Both the position numbers and the translations under genes were made by a program. This document shows positions 5,952-13,659 of a stretch of 64,000 bases of DNA, one piece after another; the stretch's first letter is position 1, and the number at the start of each line of letters is the position of its first letter. The stretch comes from a virus: positions 1 to 64,000 of the IMG/VR virus record IMGVR_UViG_3300021962_000023. One strand, 5' to 3'. The notes beneath the pieces are model-generated. The model was not told the origin of the DNA and searched no databases. It worked only from the letters and a program-made list of their open reading frames with translations.

Positions 5952-7184
5952 TTATATATATTTTTTATTTTTTTTAAAAATATTTTGAAAATCTTTTATA
6001 AAGTATTCTTCAACAATATTTTTTTTATGCTCTATACTTTTAAAAATAGTTTTATTATACTCAATAATTTCCAATACTTCTTTTGTATTGTATTTATTTT
6101 TCAATTCAATTGCTGATGTTATTAATTTATCCAATTTAACATCTATGTCATCTTCAAAATCATAACTTTCATCTATTATAGTATCAAATGTTTTAAATCC
6201 AAACTTATGCAAAGTTTCAATATGTCCATTTGTAGCACTAATAATGAAAGGGACTCCTATATATATTGCTTTCCAAGTTTTTTCGGTAATATGTATAGTA
6301 TCATTAAATCTATCATCTAACCTATAATCCAAAAATGTTTCGGATATAATATTAACTTTTGTTTTAAAAAATACATCCGTATTCAATTTATACAAATATG
6401 CATCATCCTTTATTACATCTTCAACATTAGCAATATCATTATCTAAACTAATTGGTAATCTATTTAATCCTATACGATTACCCACCTCATTTAGTTCCGA
6501 ATATTTAGTTAAATTATAAGTAGTATCCGATAAAACTGATAATATTGTATATAGACATTCACCCAATAATCTTTTATCCGAAATTGCTTTTAATAATTTA
6601 AACTTATTGAATCCTAATCTTCTATTTAATATCAGAAAATCTTTTTCTTTTTCAAATTCAGTTTCAATTGGTTCTGGCAATTCAAATAATGTAGATATAA
6701 AAAAATGTGGAAAATGAAATGTATTTAGATTATAATCTCTAATTTTAACAGATGAGAACCCCATAGTTATACTATTGTTATAAACCATAGCTAACCGATT
6801 GGATTCGATTTTCATTTGTTTAAATTTTTCTAAAAAATAAACCATTTCAGCCGTTATATATACATCAGCTTCCATTACATTATCTATCAAAAAATTAAAT
6901 CCTTTTTCAGATAATATAGCAATTATTTCAAAAAACTTTTTAGTAAATATAAATCCTTGCTTACTATATTCCCCCTTATCAACGGGTTCGTTATAGTAGT
7001 CTGGTAAATATCTACTCCAATTAAAAATTAAGAAATTGGTTTTTTCAATATCGATTGAATCATAGTTAAACGATTCATCTATCAAATATTGCGTAATATT
7101 ATAATCTAATTTTTCTAAATCAGATAATACATTACTTCCTTGAAATGTGTAAAAAACACATTTATCTAAATAACCAATTTTCAC
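5952..7184 (-). CDS. GT10/fucosyltransferase-like glycosyltransferase
   Basis: A 410-residue protein with an N-terminal half of mixed alpha/beta pattern. The C-terminal block FLILNRRLGFNKF, then ITEKTWKAIYIGVPFIISAT and LHKFGFKTF, is typical of the alpha-1,3-fucosyltransferase-like (GT10) acceptor/donor domain found in large phages. It would transfer a sugar from a nucleotide donor in the cytoplasm. The stop lies 30 bases left of the 5946 promoter end. The upstream DUF3293 gene ends 4 bases before its ATG, so the two are probably one operon. The sugar and acceptor cannot be read from sequence. Confidence 0.65.
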   Translation of the reverse strand: MKIGYLDKCVFYTFQGSNVLSDLEKLDYNITQYLIDESFNYDSIDIEKTNFLIFNWSRYLPDYYNEPVDKGEYSKQGFIFTKKFFEIIAILSEKGFNFLIDNVMEADVYITAEMVYFLEKFKQMKIESNRLAMVYNNSITMGFSSVKIRDYNLNTFHFPHFFISTLFELPEPIETEFEKEKDFLILNRRLGFNKFKLLKAISDKRLLGECLYTILSVLSDTTYNLTKYSELNEVGNRIGLNRLPISLDNDIANVEDVIKDDAYLYKLNTDVFFKTKVNIISETFLDYRLDDRFNDTIHITEKTWKAIYIGVPFIISATNGHIETLHKFGFKTFDTIIDESYDFEDDIDVKLDKLITSAIELKNKYNTKEVLEIIEYNKTIFKSIEHKKNIVEEYFIKDFQNIFKKNKKYI

Positions 7185-7188
7185 AAAA

Positions 7189-7890
7189 CTATCGTTTCAA
7201 TGCCGTTTTAATCATAGCTTTAGCAGCTTGTTTTGCTTTTGAGGTATCATCATACTTCAATGCAGATTTAACCTTAATCATTTTACCCGTATCTGGATTC
7301 TTAACAGTCTTATCCAATATTCCCTTTGGTATTAAGGATTTCAACTTCATATCATCTTTAGGTTCTTCTTTAGGTTCTTCCTGTGGTTCAAATGTGAATA
7401 CTTTACCACCTTTCATTTTAGAATAACCTTGTGCTATTTTGCCAGGTGCAAACTTACCAATATTAAATGCTTCACCTGATTTTGAATCAATGAATGTTGC
7501 TTCACCTTTAGCTTTAGTTGCTTCATCTGCAAATAGTACACTATCTTGTTGATACTTTTTACCTAATGCCTGAATGTGTTCTTGCGATATATTAGGTACA
7601 AACAATGATTTCTCTTCGGTTGGTACTTTCATATCTTCGGGACAATCTTTATATTCAGTATTTGGTTGTCTACATTCCTGCCACATACCATCTACATGTA
7701 CAAATCCATATCCCAATTTACGCAAATCGTTTTCTAATTCTTTGTTTCTTTGTTTGTTTTCAGCAGGTGTTAATTCACCTCTACTCGCGGTTACAACTCC
7801 CCAATTTTTCATTTTTGGATTTGAAACTACATGTTGATATATTCTACCTAAAGATGCTTCATTTAAATCGTATCTACCTGCCTTTATCAT
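7189..7890 (-). CDS. DUF3293-like protein with NPxTGKMIK C-terminal tag
   Basis: Residues 1-135 match the DUF3293 pattern: VVTASRGELTPAENKQRNKELE, LRKLGYGFVHVDG, a Glu-rich central segment, SLFVPNISQEHI and YQQDSVLFAD. After a charged linker (EPKEEPKDD) comes a C-terminal block with SLIPKGILD and KNPDTGKMIKVKSALKY. The HAD protein at 37379-38224 carries a very similar block, as if it were a portable adaptor. The gene overlaps the upstream P-loop gene by 4 bases. DUF3293 has no established function; the protein lacks membrane segments. Confidence 0.65.
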   Translation of the reverse strand: MIKAGRYDLNEASLGRIYQHVVSNPKMKNWGVVTASRGELTPAENKQRNKELENDLRKLGYGFVHVDGMWQECRQPNTEYKDCPEDMKVPTEEKSLFVPNISQEHIQALGKKYQQDSVLFADEATKAKGEATFIDSKSGEAFNIGKFAPGKIAQGYSKMKGGKVFTFEPQEEPKEEPKDDMKLKSLIPKGILDKTVKNPDTGKMIKVKSALKYDDTSKAKQAAKAMIKTALKR

Positions 7891-8639
7891 TTTTTAATTA
7901 TATTTGCGTTTTTTAAAATTCTTGCATTCGTTATCCACTTTTTACCAACTGCGTTTCTTAATGGTTCTCTTATGAATCCATCAACTGCTTTTTGAATGCT
8001 TGATGTTATATTGTTACCATCTTTTGTGTTATCTATGATACGGAAATTACCACTAAATAGAGTTTGAAATGCTCCTAAATTGTGCTGACATTCTTTCCAT
8101 ATTTCATTAACCAAACTTTCTGGCAAACTTCTACTTCTTTTAGCGTTACGAGCTTGAGCTACTTCCAATGATGTATTCACAAATACCATATATGTATCAT
8201 ATCCCAACTCTTCTGCTCTTGCTTTTTGCTTTCTGATTTTAGCCACATCATCGCCCGTACCATCTATAATCATACCCAATCTACCTTCCTCATAGAATGA
8301 TTTGGTTTTTTGAGTAATCCCTTTACCTGTTTCTCTCGGACCTTCTTTTGATTTAGTAATGTAATCCCATAACGCAGGGTCTTCTTTTTCAATCTTACCT
8401 AAATCTTTTGGGTCAATACCACTCTTTTTTAATTGAGCCTCAAATGCAATATCAGAGTTTACCATTTTCAATCCACTTGCTGAAAATGTTGCTATACCTT
8501 GTACACCAAACAAATCTGCGGCTACTTTGGATTTACCACTACCAGGTCCTCCTGCTAAAAATACACATTTAAGAATACCCGGGTCATCTACACCCTCATT
8601 TAATATGTTTGAATTTAATAAATCTTTTAACTTAATCAT
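7887..8639 (-). CDS. P-loop (zeta-toxin/AAA_33-like) kinase with capsid-targeting-like leader
   Basis: The N-terminus MIKLKDLLNSNILNEG matches a leader shared by several genes here and ends in an (L/I)-x-E site. Walker A GGPGSGKS is at residues 30-37. Later motifs include IIDGTGDD and an Arg-rich lid (RNAKRSRSLPE), as in zeta-toxin-type and polynucleotide-type small-molecule kinases. The likely reaction is ATP-dependent phosphorylation of an unknown substrate. It overlaps the next upstream gene by 1 base. If the leader is a true capsid-targeting sequence, the mature enzyme would be packaged and injected with the DNA; that is inference. Confidence 0.65.
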   Translation of the reverse strand: MIKLKDLLNSNILNEGVDDPGILKCVFLAGGPGSGKSKVAADLFGVQGIATFSASGLKMVNSDIAFEAQLKKSGIDPKDLGKIEKEDPALWDYITKSKEGPRETGKGITQKTKSFYEEGRLGMIIDGTGDDVAKIRKQKARAEELGYDTYMVFVNTSLEVAQARNAKRSRSLPESLVNEIWKECQHNLGAFQTLFSGNFRIIDNTKDGNNITSSIQKAVDGFIREPLRNAVGKKWITNARILKNANIIKK

Positions 8640-8944
8640 TATATTTTTTTTATAAGTTCATCCATATCCACCTCATAACCGTATCCTGCACCTTGATATT
8701 TTGTATCTGGAATAAATTTTACACCTGTTGCTTTTTGTAAACGGATTATCACTAATTGATTAAATATTTTATCCTTATTACCACTACCGATATTTGATTT
8801 AATCTTATCAATAATATCCAATCCTTTACTATCTGGAATTAATATTAAAGTAGAACCTTTCGATGTTATGGTAAAGTTTATACTATCAGTATCGAATTTA
8901 ATAGTAGTTTTATCTTCGTTTAATAATCCCTTTAACTTAATCAT
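8639..8944 (-). CDS. hypothetical protein with MIKLK-type leader
   Basis: 101 residues. The start MIKLKGLLNED carries the shared leader with a possible cleavage after LNE. The rest alternates beta-strand-like segments (INFTITSKGSTLILIPDS) and ends with EVDMDELIKKI. No membrane segment or catalytic motif seen. It overlaps the neighbouring frames by 1 and 4 bases, so the four leader-bearing genes are translationally coupled. Confidence 0.6.
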   Translation of the reverse strand: MIKLKGLLNEDKTTIKFDTDSINFTITSKGSTLILIPDSKGLDIIDKIKSNIGSGNKDKIFNQLVIIRLQKATGVKFIPDTKYQGAGYGYEVDMDELIKKI

Positions 8945-9123
8945 CGTACTTCAAATTTTTCTATGATTGCAATAGCTGCTTCACAATGTTTAACTACTTC
9001 CTTACTATAAGGTTTAATATTATGAATTACATCTTTAAGATTATCCAATGCCGTTTCTCTTGTCATATTATGCATTGTTGCTTCTTTGAGAGGTTGCTTC
9101 TTTAGGAGTTCTTTTAATTTCAT
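8941..9123 (-). CDS. small helical protein with leader
   Basis: 60 residues from the ATG at 9123 (MKLKELLKKQ), which lies just after the upstream stop. The in-frame ATG at 9141 would break the leader pattern shared with neighbours. PLKEA fits the (L/I)-x-E cleavage rule. The remainder is helical (HNMTRETALDNLKDVIHNI) with a positively charged end. No family recognised. Confidence 0.55.
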   Translation of the reverse strand: MKLKELLKKQPLKEATMHNMTRETALDNLKDVIHNIKPYSKEVVKHCEAAIAIIEKFEVR

Positions 9124-9127
9124 TATA

Positions 9128-9382
9128 TTATCGTTTTTCATTCCAAACTACTTGTCCGCCACCATCTTCGATGTGAATTTTAGCTTTTGGATTTTCTCTT
9201 CTCATTGCTTCAAAGTGAGCAGGTAAAAGATTCTTATCTTTAATGTTATTTTTTTGAGCAACAACTTTATTGTACTCAATAGCAACTAACGACCAAGGGC
9301 CTGAACCACCTGCTCTAACACCTTGCATCATTTTAGACCAAGATGTAGTTGCTTCACTTATTAAATCAGTTAGTTTTATCAT
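9128..9382 (-). CDS. small hypothetical protein with leader
   Basis: 84 residues beginning MIKLTDLISEA, with ISE then Ala as the possible cleavage point. The body has a Gly-rich segment (VRAGGSGPWSLV) and ends VVWNEKR. It is first of the four-gene leader cluster. The tmRNA gene ends 27 bases upstream, so both may share a transcript. Function unknown. Confidence 0.55.
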   Translation of the reverse strand: MIKLTDLISEATTSWSKMMQGVRAGGSGPWSLVAIEYNKVVAQKNNIKDKNLLPAHFEAMRRENPKAKIHIEDGGGQVVWNEKR

Positions 9383-9409
9383 ACTAATAAGTATAAATTT
9401 TTTTCAAAA

Positions 9410-9780
9410 TGGTGGAGATGGACGGAGTCGAACCGTCGTCCAAAATATGGTTTAATAAACCTCATTCACAAGCTTAGTCAGTTTTTCTTAACTGACAAAA
9501 TAGATAAAGATTTATACATTCGTTATCATTAATGTTTCCAATTCGATTTTGGGTTCAATTGGTATCCACCTGGATTCACATTCTATTTCAAGTCCCATGA
9601 TGTGTACGGGAGTGACTATGCAGCTACTGCTAAATCAGCACCAACGAATGCCATAGCATCTTCGAAGGTCATTGTAGATAATTCTACTGCGTTTATTGTT
9701 CGATAGGTGTTTAAGGATTTCCATCTAATCCTGCTTGCAATTATACTAACACTTCATACCTGTCAAAACCGGGCATCCCC
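9410..9780 (-). ncRNA. ssrA: transfer-messenger RNA (tmRNA)
   Basis: The 5' end GGGGATGCCCGG and 3' end GGACGACGGTTCGACTCC-GTCCATCTCCACCA form the tRNA-Ala-like half, with acceptor GGGGATG facing CATCTCC and CCA encoded. The resume codon GCA follows AATAAAC at 9690. The tag frame runs to a TAG at 9616-9618 and encodes 24 residues: AVELSTMTFEDA then MAFVGADLAVAA. Most tags are about 8-15 residues and end ALAA. This one is long and ends AVAA. The mRNA-like part is followed by several hairpins, as expected for tmRNA pseudoknots. No smpB gene is visible in the window. Confidence 0.9.
9616..9690 (-). other. tmRNA tag reading frame
   Basis: 24 codons plus TAG, from resume codon GCA to GCA-TAG. The last residues (LAVAA) are small and hydrophobic, as needed for ClpXP-type recognition. 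Confidence 0.75.
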
Positions 9781-9807
9781 ATTGTTGTTATATATATTAT
9801 ATTTTAA

Positions 9808-10188
9808 TTATAAACCAACAGATTCAAAATCAATTTGATTAAACCCACCATCTCTAGCAACTGGCACTCCAAATGCTCGATTTCGTTGTGGGTCTTTTGA
9901 AGAGTTGTTATTGATTAAAATTCGTTCCTCTCTACCGATACCCATTACTAACTGATGGTAACGAATCCCTGCTACTGCCATTTGATGGATAGTAACCTCT
10001 CTTAAATGTTCTGGTCTCGCAGTTGTTAGAACGATGTAATGACCGGCATTGTACCATTCATTCATTTTCTCTTTAACACCTGGTAAAACATTTACCACAT
10101 TTGGGTCTAACTCTTCGAAACTAACTTGCTCAATTAGAGTCCCATCGATATCACTAAAAATTGTTTTGTATCCTTGTTCTTTTTTCAT
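9808..10188 (-). CDS. HAD-superfamily phosphatase, small
   Basis: 126 residues. Motif I FSDIDGTL has the nucleophile Asp13 and Asp15. Motif II is LTTARPEH. The motif III and IV region is reduced (GREERILINNNSSKD). It resembles short HAD proteins of capsule or sugar biosynthesis loci and would hydrolyse a small phosphomonoester in the cytoplasm. It has its own promoter (10212-10243), and the tmRNA lies 28 bases downstream, so the two could be co-transcribed. Confidence 0.75.
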   Translation of the reverse strand: MKKEQGYKTIFSDIDGTLIEQVSFEELDPNVVNVLPGVKEKMNEWYNAGHYIVLTTARPEHLREVTIHQMAVAGIRYHQLVMGIGREERILINNNSSKDPQRNRAFGVPVARDGGFNQIDFESVGL

Positions 10189-10211
10189 AATGTTTATCTC
10201 TTATTACTTAG

Positions 10212-10243
10212 TAAATGTACGAATTTTTGTTGGTATTGCCAAA
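10212..10243 (-). promoter_or_regulatory. promoter for HAD phosphatase and tmRNA
   Basis: -33 TTTGG and -7 TACATTTA on the minus strand, 20 bases apart, 24 bases upstream of the ATG. Confidence 0.6.
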
Positions 10244-10259
10244 CTTTTTATCAATTATT

Positions 10260-10469
10260 TTAAAAGAAAAATGCGTTCCAAGCCCAACTAATTGGTACTA
10301 AATATCTTTCGCCAATTCTACTTTCATCGCCTGAACGATATGGTGATTTTACTACCTCAAAAGTACAAGTCTTTTTATTTACTTTTAACAACTTACCACA
10401 TAATGTTGGTGATTGATTTTGAGAAATCTCTTTACCAATTACCGATTTTAATTCCTCTATCTTATTCAT
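10260..10469 (-). CDS. small hypothetical protein
   Basis: 69 residues, MNKIEELKSVIGKEISQNQS at the start, a beta-rich centre (KTCTFEVVKSPY) and a hydrophobic aromatic end (WAWNAFFF). The leader before the ATG contains AAAATCTAAAA, shared with the next two upstream genes. No family recognised. Confidence 0.5.
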   Translation of the reverse strand: MNKIEELKSVIGKEISQNQSPTLCGKLLKVNKKTCTFEVVKSPYRSGDESRIGERYLVPISWAWNAFFF

Positions 10470-10480
10470 ATTTTTAGATT

Positions 10481-10696
10481 TTAAAGTTCATTAATCTCAT
10501 CTAACTCACCATTGTAGTAACATATGTTCAAGCCGTACTTTGGTAAATCCACATTGTAGTATTCATCGTTGTAATTGGTTAAGGTTACATCTAACCAAGT
10601 CACATCGATGTTGTTATCTTCACAAAATCTATCAAACCCAACTGCATCTTTAACAGCCGCTATAGCTTTAATCTCTTCTTTAGTGTATTTGTTCAT
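10481..10696 (-). CDS. small acidic hypothetical protein
   Basis: 71 residues, acidic, beginning MNKYTKEEIKAIAAVKDAVG, with a Tyr/Asn-rich middle (NYNDEYYNVDLPKYG). The gene is preceded by the same AAAATCTAAAA leader as its neighbours. No domain recognised; small size and tight spacing suggest an early host-takeover type gene. Confidence 0.5.
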   Translation of the reverse strand: MNKYTKEEIKAIAAVKDAVGFDRFCEDNNIDVTWLDVTLTNYNDEYYNVDLPKYGLNICYYNGELDEINEL

Positions 10697-10723
10697 ATCT
10701 TTTAGATTTTAAAGTTTAAGGAA

Positions 10724-11302
10724 TTAAATATATTGTAACGCCTTCTGAATATCAGAATCTTTGGCTTTGTAACCCTTAACTTTTTCAATTGCTTTTTCCA
10801 ATGATAACGGGCCCCACACATACTTACCCTCTTGCATATCGATTAACATTCTCTTTACATCAGGCCAAGAAGCGAAAGGAGCTTTAGGTTGGAAATGAAC
10901 ATATTTAGAATTGAACTCTAAAGTAGTTCCGTTATCGGTTTTACCACTATCAGAGTATTCGTAGATATCTTCCATACCATTGTAACGACCTCCTTGCATC
11001 ATACTAGCAAAAGAGTTTAAATCGTTGTACTCTTTAGAACTATAATCAAGTTCATCACCATTGGCTTTACACACATATAAGTCTGAAGAAGAACCATTAG
11101 CGAAAGTGGATGACTTACCCCACACTAAAAAGTCAGGATATTTAGCTTTTACATATTGTTTGAACAACAAAGGAACTTCTTTACGGCCGATACTGATGTA
11201 GGGATTCTCTAACTTCTTACCCCAATAATCGGTAGTTCTCAAACACTCTGATGGTAATTCAAAATTAACACCTAACCAAGTAAATTTCATTTTAGATTTC
11301 AT
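10724..11302 (-). CDS. hypothetical protein, LPD29-like region
   Basis: 192 residues. The segment YVKAKYPDFLVWGKSSTFAN followed by GSSSDLYV resembles the LPD29-type large polyvalent-protein-associated domain found in phage and mobile-element proteins. The rest includes a C-terminal helix (LSLEKAIEKVKGYKAKD). No catalytic motif is seen. It heads a three-gene set sharing the AAAATCTAAAA leader and lies downstream of the promoter at 11354-11385. The domain call is tentative. Confidence 0.5.
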   Translation of the reverse strand: MKSKMKFTWLGVNFELPSECLRTTDYWGKKLENPYISIGRKEVPLLFKQYVKAKYPDFLVWGKSSTFANGSSSDLYVCKANGDELDYSSKEYNDLNSFASMMQGGRYNGMEDIYEYSDSGKTDNGTTLEFNSKYVHFQPKAPFASWPDVKRMLIDMQEGKYVWGPLSLEKAIEKVKGYKAKDSDIQKALQYI

Positions 11303-11353
11303 ATTTTTAAATTTTAGATTTTAACAATTTTAACTCTCACTCTCAATTACCTT

Positions 11354-11385
11354 ACAATATACAAAAAATATCAATACAAGTCAAG
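11354..11385 (-). promoter_or_regulatory. promoter of the 10.3-11.3 kb small-gene set
   Basis: -33 CTTGACTTG and -7 TATATTG on the minus strand. A near-identical element occurs at 11646-11676, so the two are duplicated promoters. Confidence 0.6.
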
Positions 11386-11389
11386 CCTT

Positions 11390-11608
11390 TTACGAAATAA
11401 TTTTTAAACATTTTATCAAATGTTTTTCAGTTCGTTTATAGATTGCTTTGGAAATATAATCGTTATGGTACATCAGGTCATTTTTGATAATCAAATCAAC
11501 AATGTCACTTTTAGATGAAATTGGTTTGAAACCTGAAATCTGACTTACATCACCAAATAGATAATTAAAGTAAAAATCGTAGGAGGTACACATTTTAGAA
11601 AAAGTCAT
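11390..11608 (-). CDS. small hypothetical protein
   Basis: 72 residues, MTFSKMCTSYDFYFNYLFGD at the start and a helical, basic C-terminal half (KRTEKHLIKCLKIIS). No known domain. It lies between two copies of the same promoter, so it is probably transcribed as a single gene. Confidence 0.5.
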   Translation of the reverse strand: MTFSKMCTSYDFYFNYLFGDVSQISGFKPISSKSDIVDLIIKNDLMYHNDYISKAIYKRTEKHLIKCLKIIS

Positions 11609-11645
11609 ATTTTAGGGGTTTAAGGTTTAACTCTCAATTACTTTA

Positions 11646-11676
11646 CAATATACAAAAAAACTGAATACAAGTCAAG
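11646..11676 (-). promoter_or_regulatory. promoter of the 11.4 kb small gene
   Basis: -33 CTTGACTTG and -7 TATATTG, sharing more than 20 of 30 positions with the element at 11354-11385. Confidence 0.6.
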
Positions 11677-11694
11677 CTTTTTCTCAATTATTTT

Positions 11695-11922
11695 TTAATA
11701 TTTTAACCATTCTTCGTAAATGTAATCATAGGTATGACCGGATAATTCTGAAAGTTTCTCAAACACCCTTTCTCTAATTACGGAATCAAACACACCAATG
11801 TATTCGTAAACAATACCACCACGAATTGCGGTCCATAAACCACCAAATGTAGCTTGTGAATTAATCTCAACGCCCAATTCATCAGTTGGGTAACTTTCCA
11901 AATAAAATTGCTTAATATTCAT
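11695..11922 (-). CDS. small acidic hypothetical protein
   Basis: 75 residues beginning MNIKQFYLESYPTDELGVEI. A central AIRGGIVYEYIGVFDSVI segment and a helical end (YDYIYEEWLKY) suggest a compact alpha/beta fold. It follows its own promoter at 11945-11975. Not recognised. Confidence 0.5.
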   Translation of the reverse strand: MNIKQFYLESYPTDELGVEINSQATFGGLWTAIRGGIVYEYIGVFDSVIRERVFEKLSELSGHTYDYIYEEWLKY

Positions 11923-11944
11923 ATCTTTATCATTTATTACATAG

Positions 11945-11975
11945 TAAATATACGAAAAAAAATCGATATTGCCAA
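11945..11975 (-). promoter_or_regulatory. promoter of the 11.7 kb small gene
   Basis: -33 TTGG and -7 TATATTTA with CG before it, on the minus strand. The terminator of the upstream gene partly overlaps its -33. Confidence 0.6.
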
Positions 11976-12010
11976 CAAAAAACCCAACTATTTTTTAGAT
12001 AATTGGGTTT
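11976..12010 (-). terminator. intrinsic terminator
   Basis: AAACCCAA pairs with TTGGGTTT (11980-11987 with 12003-12010) and is followed on the minus strand by TTTTG. It ends the transcript of the gene at 12043-12237. Confidence 0.65.
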
Positions 12011-12042
12011 CAACGAGTTATGTATTATATTTTTTTACTATA

Positions 12043-12237
12043 TTAGTTATGGTTTGCATCCAACACAATATACTTCTTTAAATCACCACATTCAGCCGGT
12101 TCTTCTAAAGTTTCATTGTTTGTTCCTAACCACTCTAATACTTCTTCCATTGTCATAGATTCACATCCTTCAACTGGTGTAGATGTACAAGCCAAACAAA
12201 TTTTAAATGGCCCCTTATCTAATTCTTTTTCTTCCAT
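12043..12237 (-). CDS. small Cys-containing acidic protein
   Basis: 64 residues. Cys residues occur as ICLAC and EGCES and EECGDL-like positions, in a very acidic protein (MEEKELDKGP start). A metal site is possible but the spacing matches no family I know. An intrinsic terminator follows its stop. Confidence 0.5.
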   Translation of the reverse strand: MEEKELDKGPFKICLACTSTPVEGCESMTMEEVLEWLGTNNETLEEPAECGDLKKYIVLDANHN

Positions 12238-12279
12238 TGTTTTATTATTTTAGTTTCTATAATAAATATATAATTTTTT

Positions 12280-12792
12280 TCATTTCCAATGATTATTATC
12301 TCTTTCCCACCAAAAAGTTAAATCCTGAACCGAATCATCGTAGTATTGGGCAACAAAATCGGATTTAAATTTACTTCCTACATTTTCAAACATAGATATG
12401 GTGATGATGGGTAGACCCGAACCAAAATGTTTTTTCATCCATGTCGTTAAAAAATCGTAATTTCCACCTCTAATTACCCCAGCTTCCACCAATATAGGAG
12501 TTTTTCTTTGTAAAAGATATCCGTATATTTGGAACACACGGGAAAGTTCATCCACATATCTCTTATTCCACACCTCATCCGGATATGGAACATCGACTCC
12601 AAACCCATCACATATTTCTCCCTCATAAGAAAGATGATGTCGTAGGATTTGACCGGCAATGGATGAATAATCCGTACTAACCGTTATGATAACCGAATTA
12701 GATGAATTATACCCCACCTCCAATAGCTTGTTACCCAATTTATGGATAACCTCTAATTCCTCTATATGTGATACGAATCTTACCTCTCTCAT
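12280..12792 (-). CDS. hypothetical alpha/beta protein, possibly PRTase-like
   Basis: 170 residues. The pattern SVIITVSTDYSSIAGQIL, a central helical part, and PILVEAGVIRGGNYD followed by LPIITISMFENV resembles the beta-alpha-beta core and loop order of phosphoribosyltransferase-fold proteins, but the classic PRPP motif is not clear. It starts 2 bases after the stop of a 29-codon zinc-ribbon gene, so they are coupled. Function unknown. Confidence 0.5.
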   Translation of the reverse strand: MREVRFVSHIEELEVIHKLGNKLLEVGYNSSNSVIITVSTDYSSIAGQILRHHLSYEGEICDGFGVDVPYPDEVWNKRYVDELSRVFQIYGYLLQRKTPILVEAGVIRGGNYDFLTTWMKKHFGSGLPIITISMFENVGSKFKSDFVAQYYDDSVQDLTFWWERDNNHWK

Positions 12793-12793
12793 A

Positions 12794-12883
12794 TTATTGG
12801 TTTCTTTCTATCATACATTTCCAACATACCCCATCCGAACCGATTACCGAAGAGCATTTTGGACAAATATCGTTTTGTTGCAT
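12794..12883 (-). CDS. 29-residue zinc-ribbon miniprotein
   Basis: The frame starts MQQNDICPKCSS and ends VCWKCMIERNQ. Two CxxC pairs (CPKC and CWKC) 10 residues apart make a textbook zinc ribbon. Its stop is 2 bases before the ATG of the next gene. Coding is supported by the motif and by the tight fit between neighbours. Confidence 0.7.
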   Translation of the reverse strand: MQQNDICPKCSSVIGSDGVCWKCMIERNQ

Positions 12884-12936
12884 ACTATCAAAAATTTTTG
12901 GGTTTACGACTTGGTCTCCCCAGCCCCTCTCCGTTT

Positions 12937-13527
12937 TTAGTGTTTATGTTTAACTTCGTGCTCTTGCCAAGGTTTAGTTGGTTTACTATTAGGAAAACTG
13001 AAACATCTCCATTTATCCGATTTATCAAAATGAATATGTTTTACCATAGTAGTCGGAACAGTAGCCCCCGTTGGTAATTTAATTGAATTTGCTCCGAATA
13101 TCAATTCCACTTTAATTGTAAGTGGTTCATCATCATCCCATTTTCTTTCTTGCTCTTCCAATAATCTCCACTCACCTCTATTCATATACTGGTCTTGCAA
13201 TGCACAATTTAGATATGAGAATGTTTGTTTAAGGTTTTCCATATTATCAGAAAATGTTGCAGCCGGTGCCAAATGTCCTTTATCATATACATTTGTTTTG
13301 TAATCAGCGCCATCCGATGTAATGATTCCTTTTTCAGTATAGAAATCCATTGTACCTCTATTTACATTGGTAGGTCTATTAGTTGATTTGTATACTAATT
13401 CAATTGGTTGTTGTAATTGTTGTGAATAAATTACTTGAAATACTTGATTTGTAATTTGCACATTTTGTTGTGCTTTTAGAGTTGTTGCTATAACCAATAG
13501 CATAACAATAGATAAAATTTTCTTCAT
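12937..13527 (-). CDS. secreted DNA/RNA non-specific endonuclease
   Basis: Residues 1-19 are a Sec signal peptide (MKKILSIVML, hydrophobic core, LKA then QQ). Residues 82-88 hold DKGHLAP, matching the DRGH active-site motif of the NUC1/Serratia-nuclease family, with the catalytic His84-type position and a later Asn in FSYLNCALQDQYMNRGEW as the metal ligand. The family cuts DNA and RNA without sequence preference. With a signal peptide the enzyme would act in the periplasm or outside, perhaps destroying incoming phage or plasmid DNA. It heads the exported-protein cluster reading from the left. Confidence 0.85.
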   Translation of the reverse strand: MKKILSIVMLLVIATTLKAQQNVQITNQVFQVIYSQQLQQPIELVYKSTNRPTNVNRGTMDFYTEKGIITSDGADYKTNVYDKGHLAPAATFSDNMENLKQTFSYLNCALQDQYMNRGEWRLLEEQERKWDDDEPLTIKVELIFGANSIKLPTGATVPTTMVKHIHFDKSDKWRCFSFPNSKPTKPWQEHEVKHKH

Positions 13528-13659
13528 TTACTTATGTTTAATTTTCAATAAATATATAATTGTACAATTTAAGGAACTTTCATCAACTTATTAGGAAAAT
13601 CCTATTTTTCTTACTTTTTTACTATTTAGGCCAATATATATATTAAAATAATATAATAT

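Noticed and set aside
5817-6116. Plus-strand frame rich in Phe/Ile/Asn
   Set aside because: It is the reverse complement of an AT-rich minus-strand glycosyltransferase gene end and promoter.
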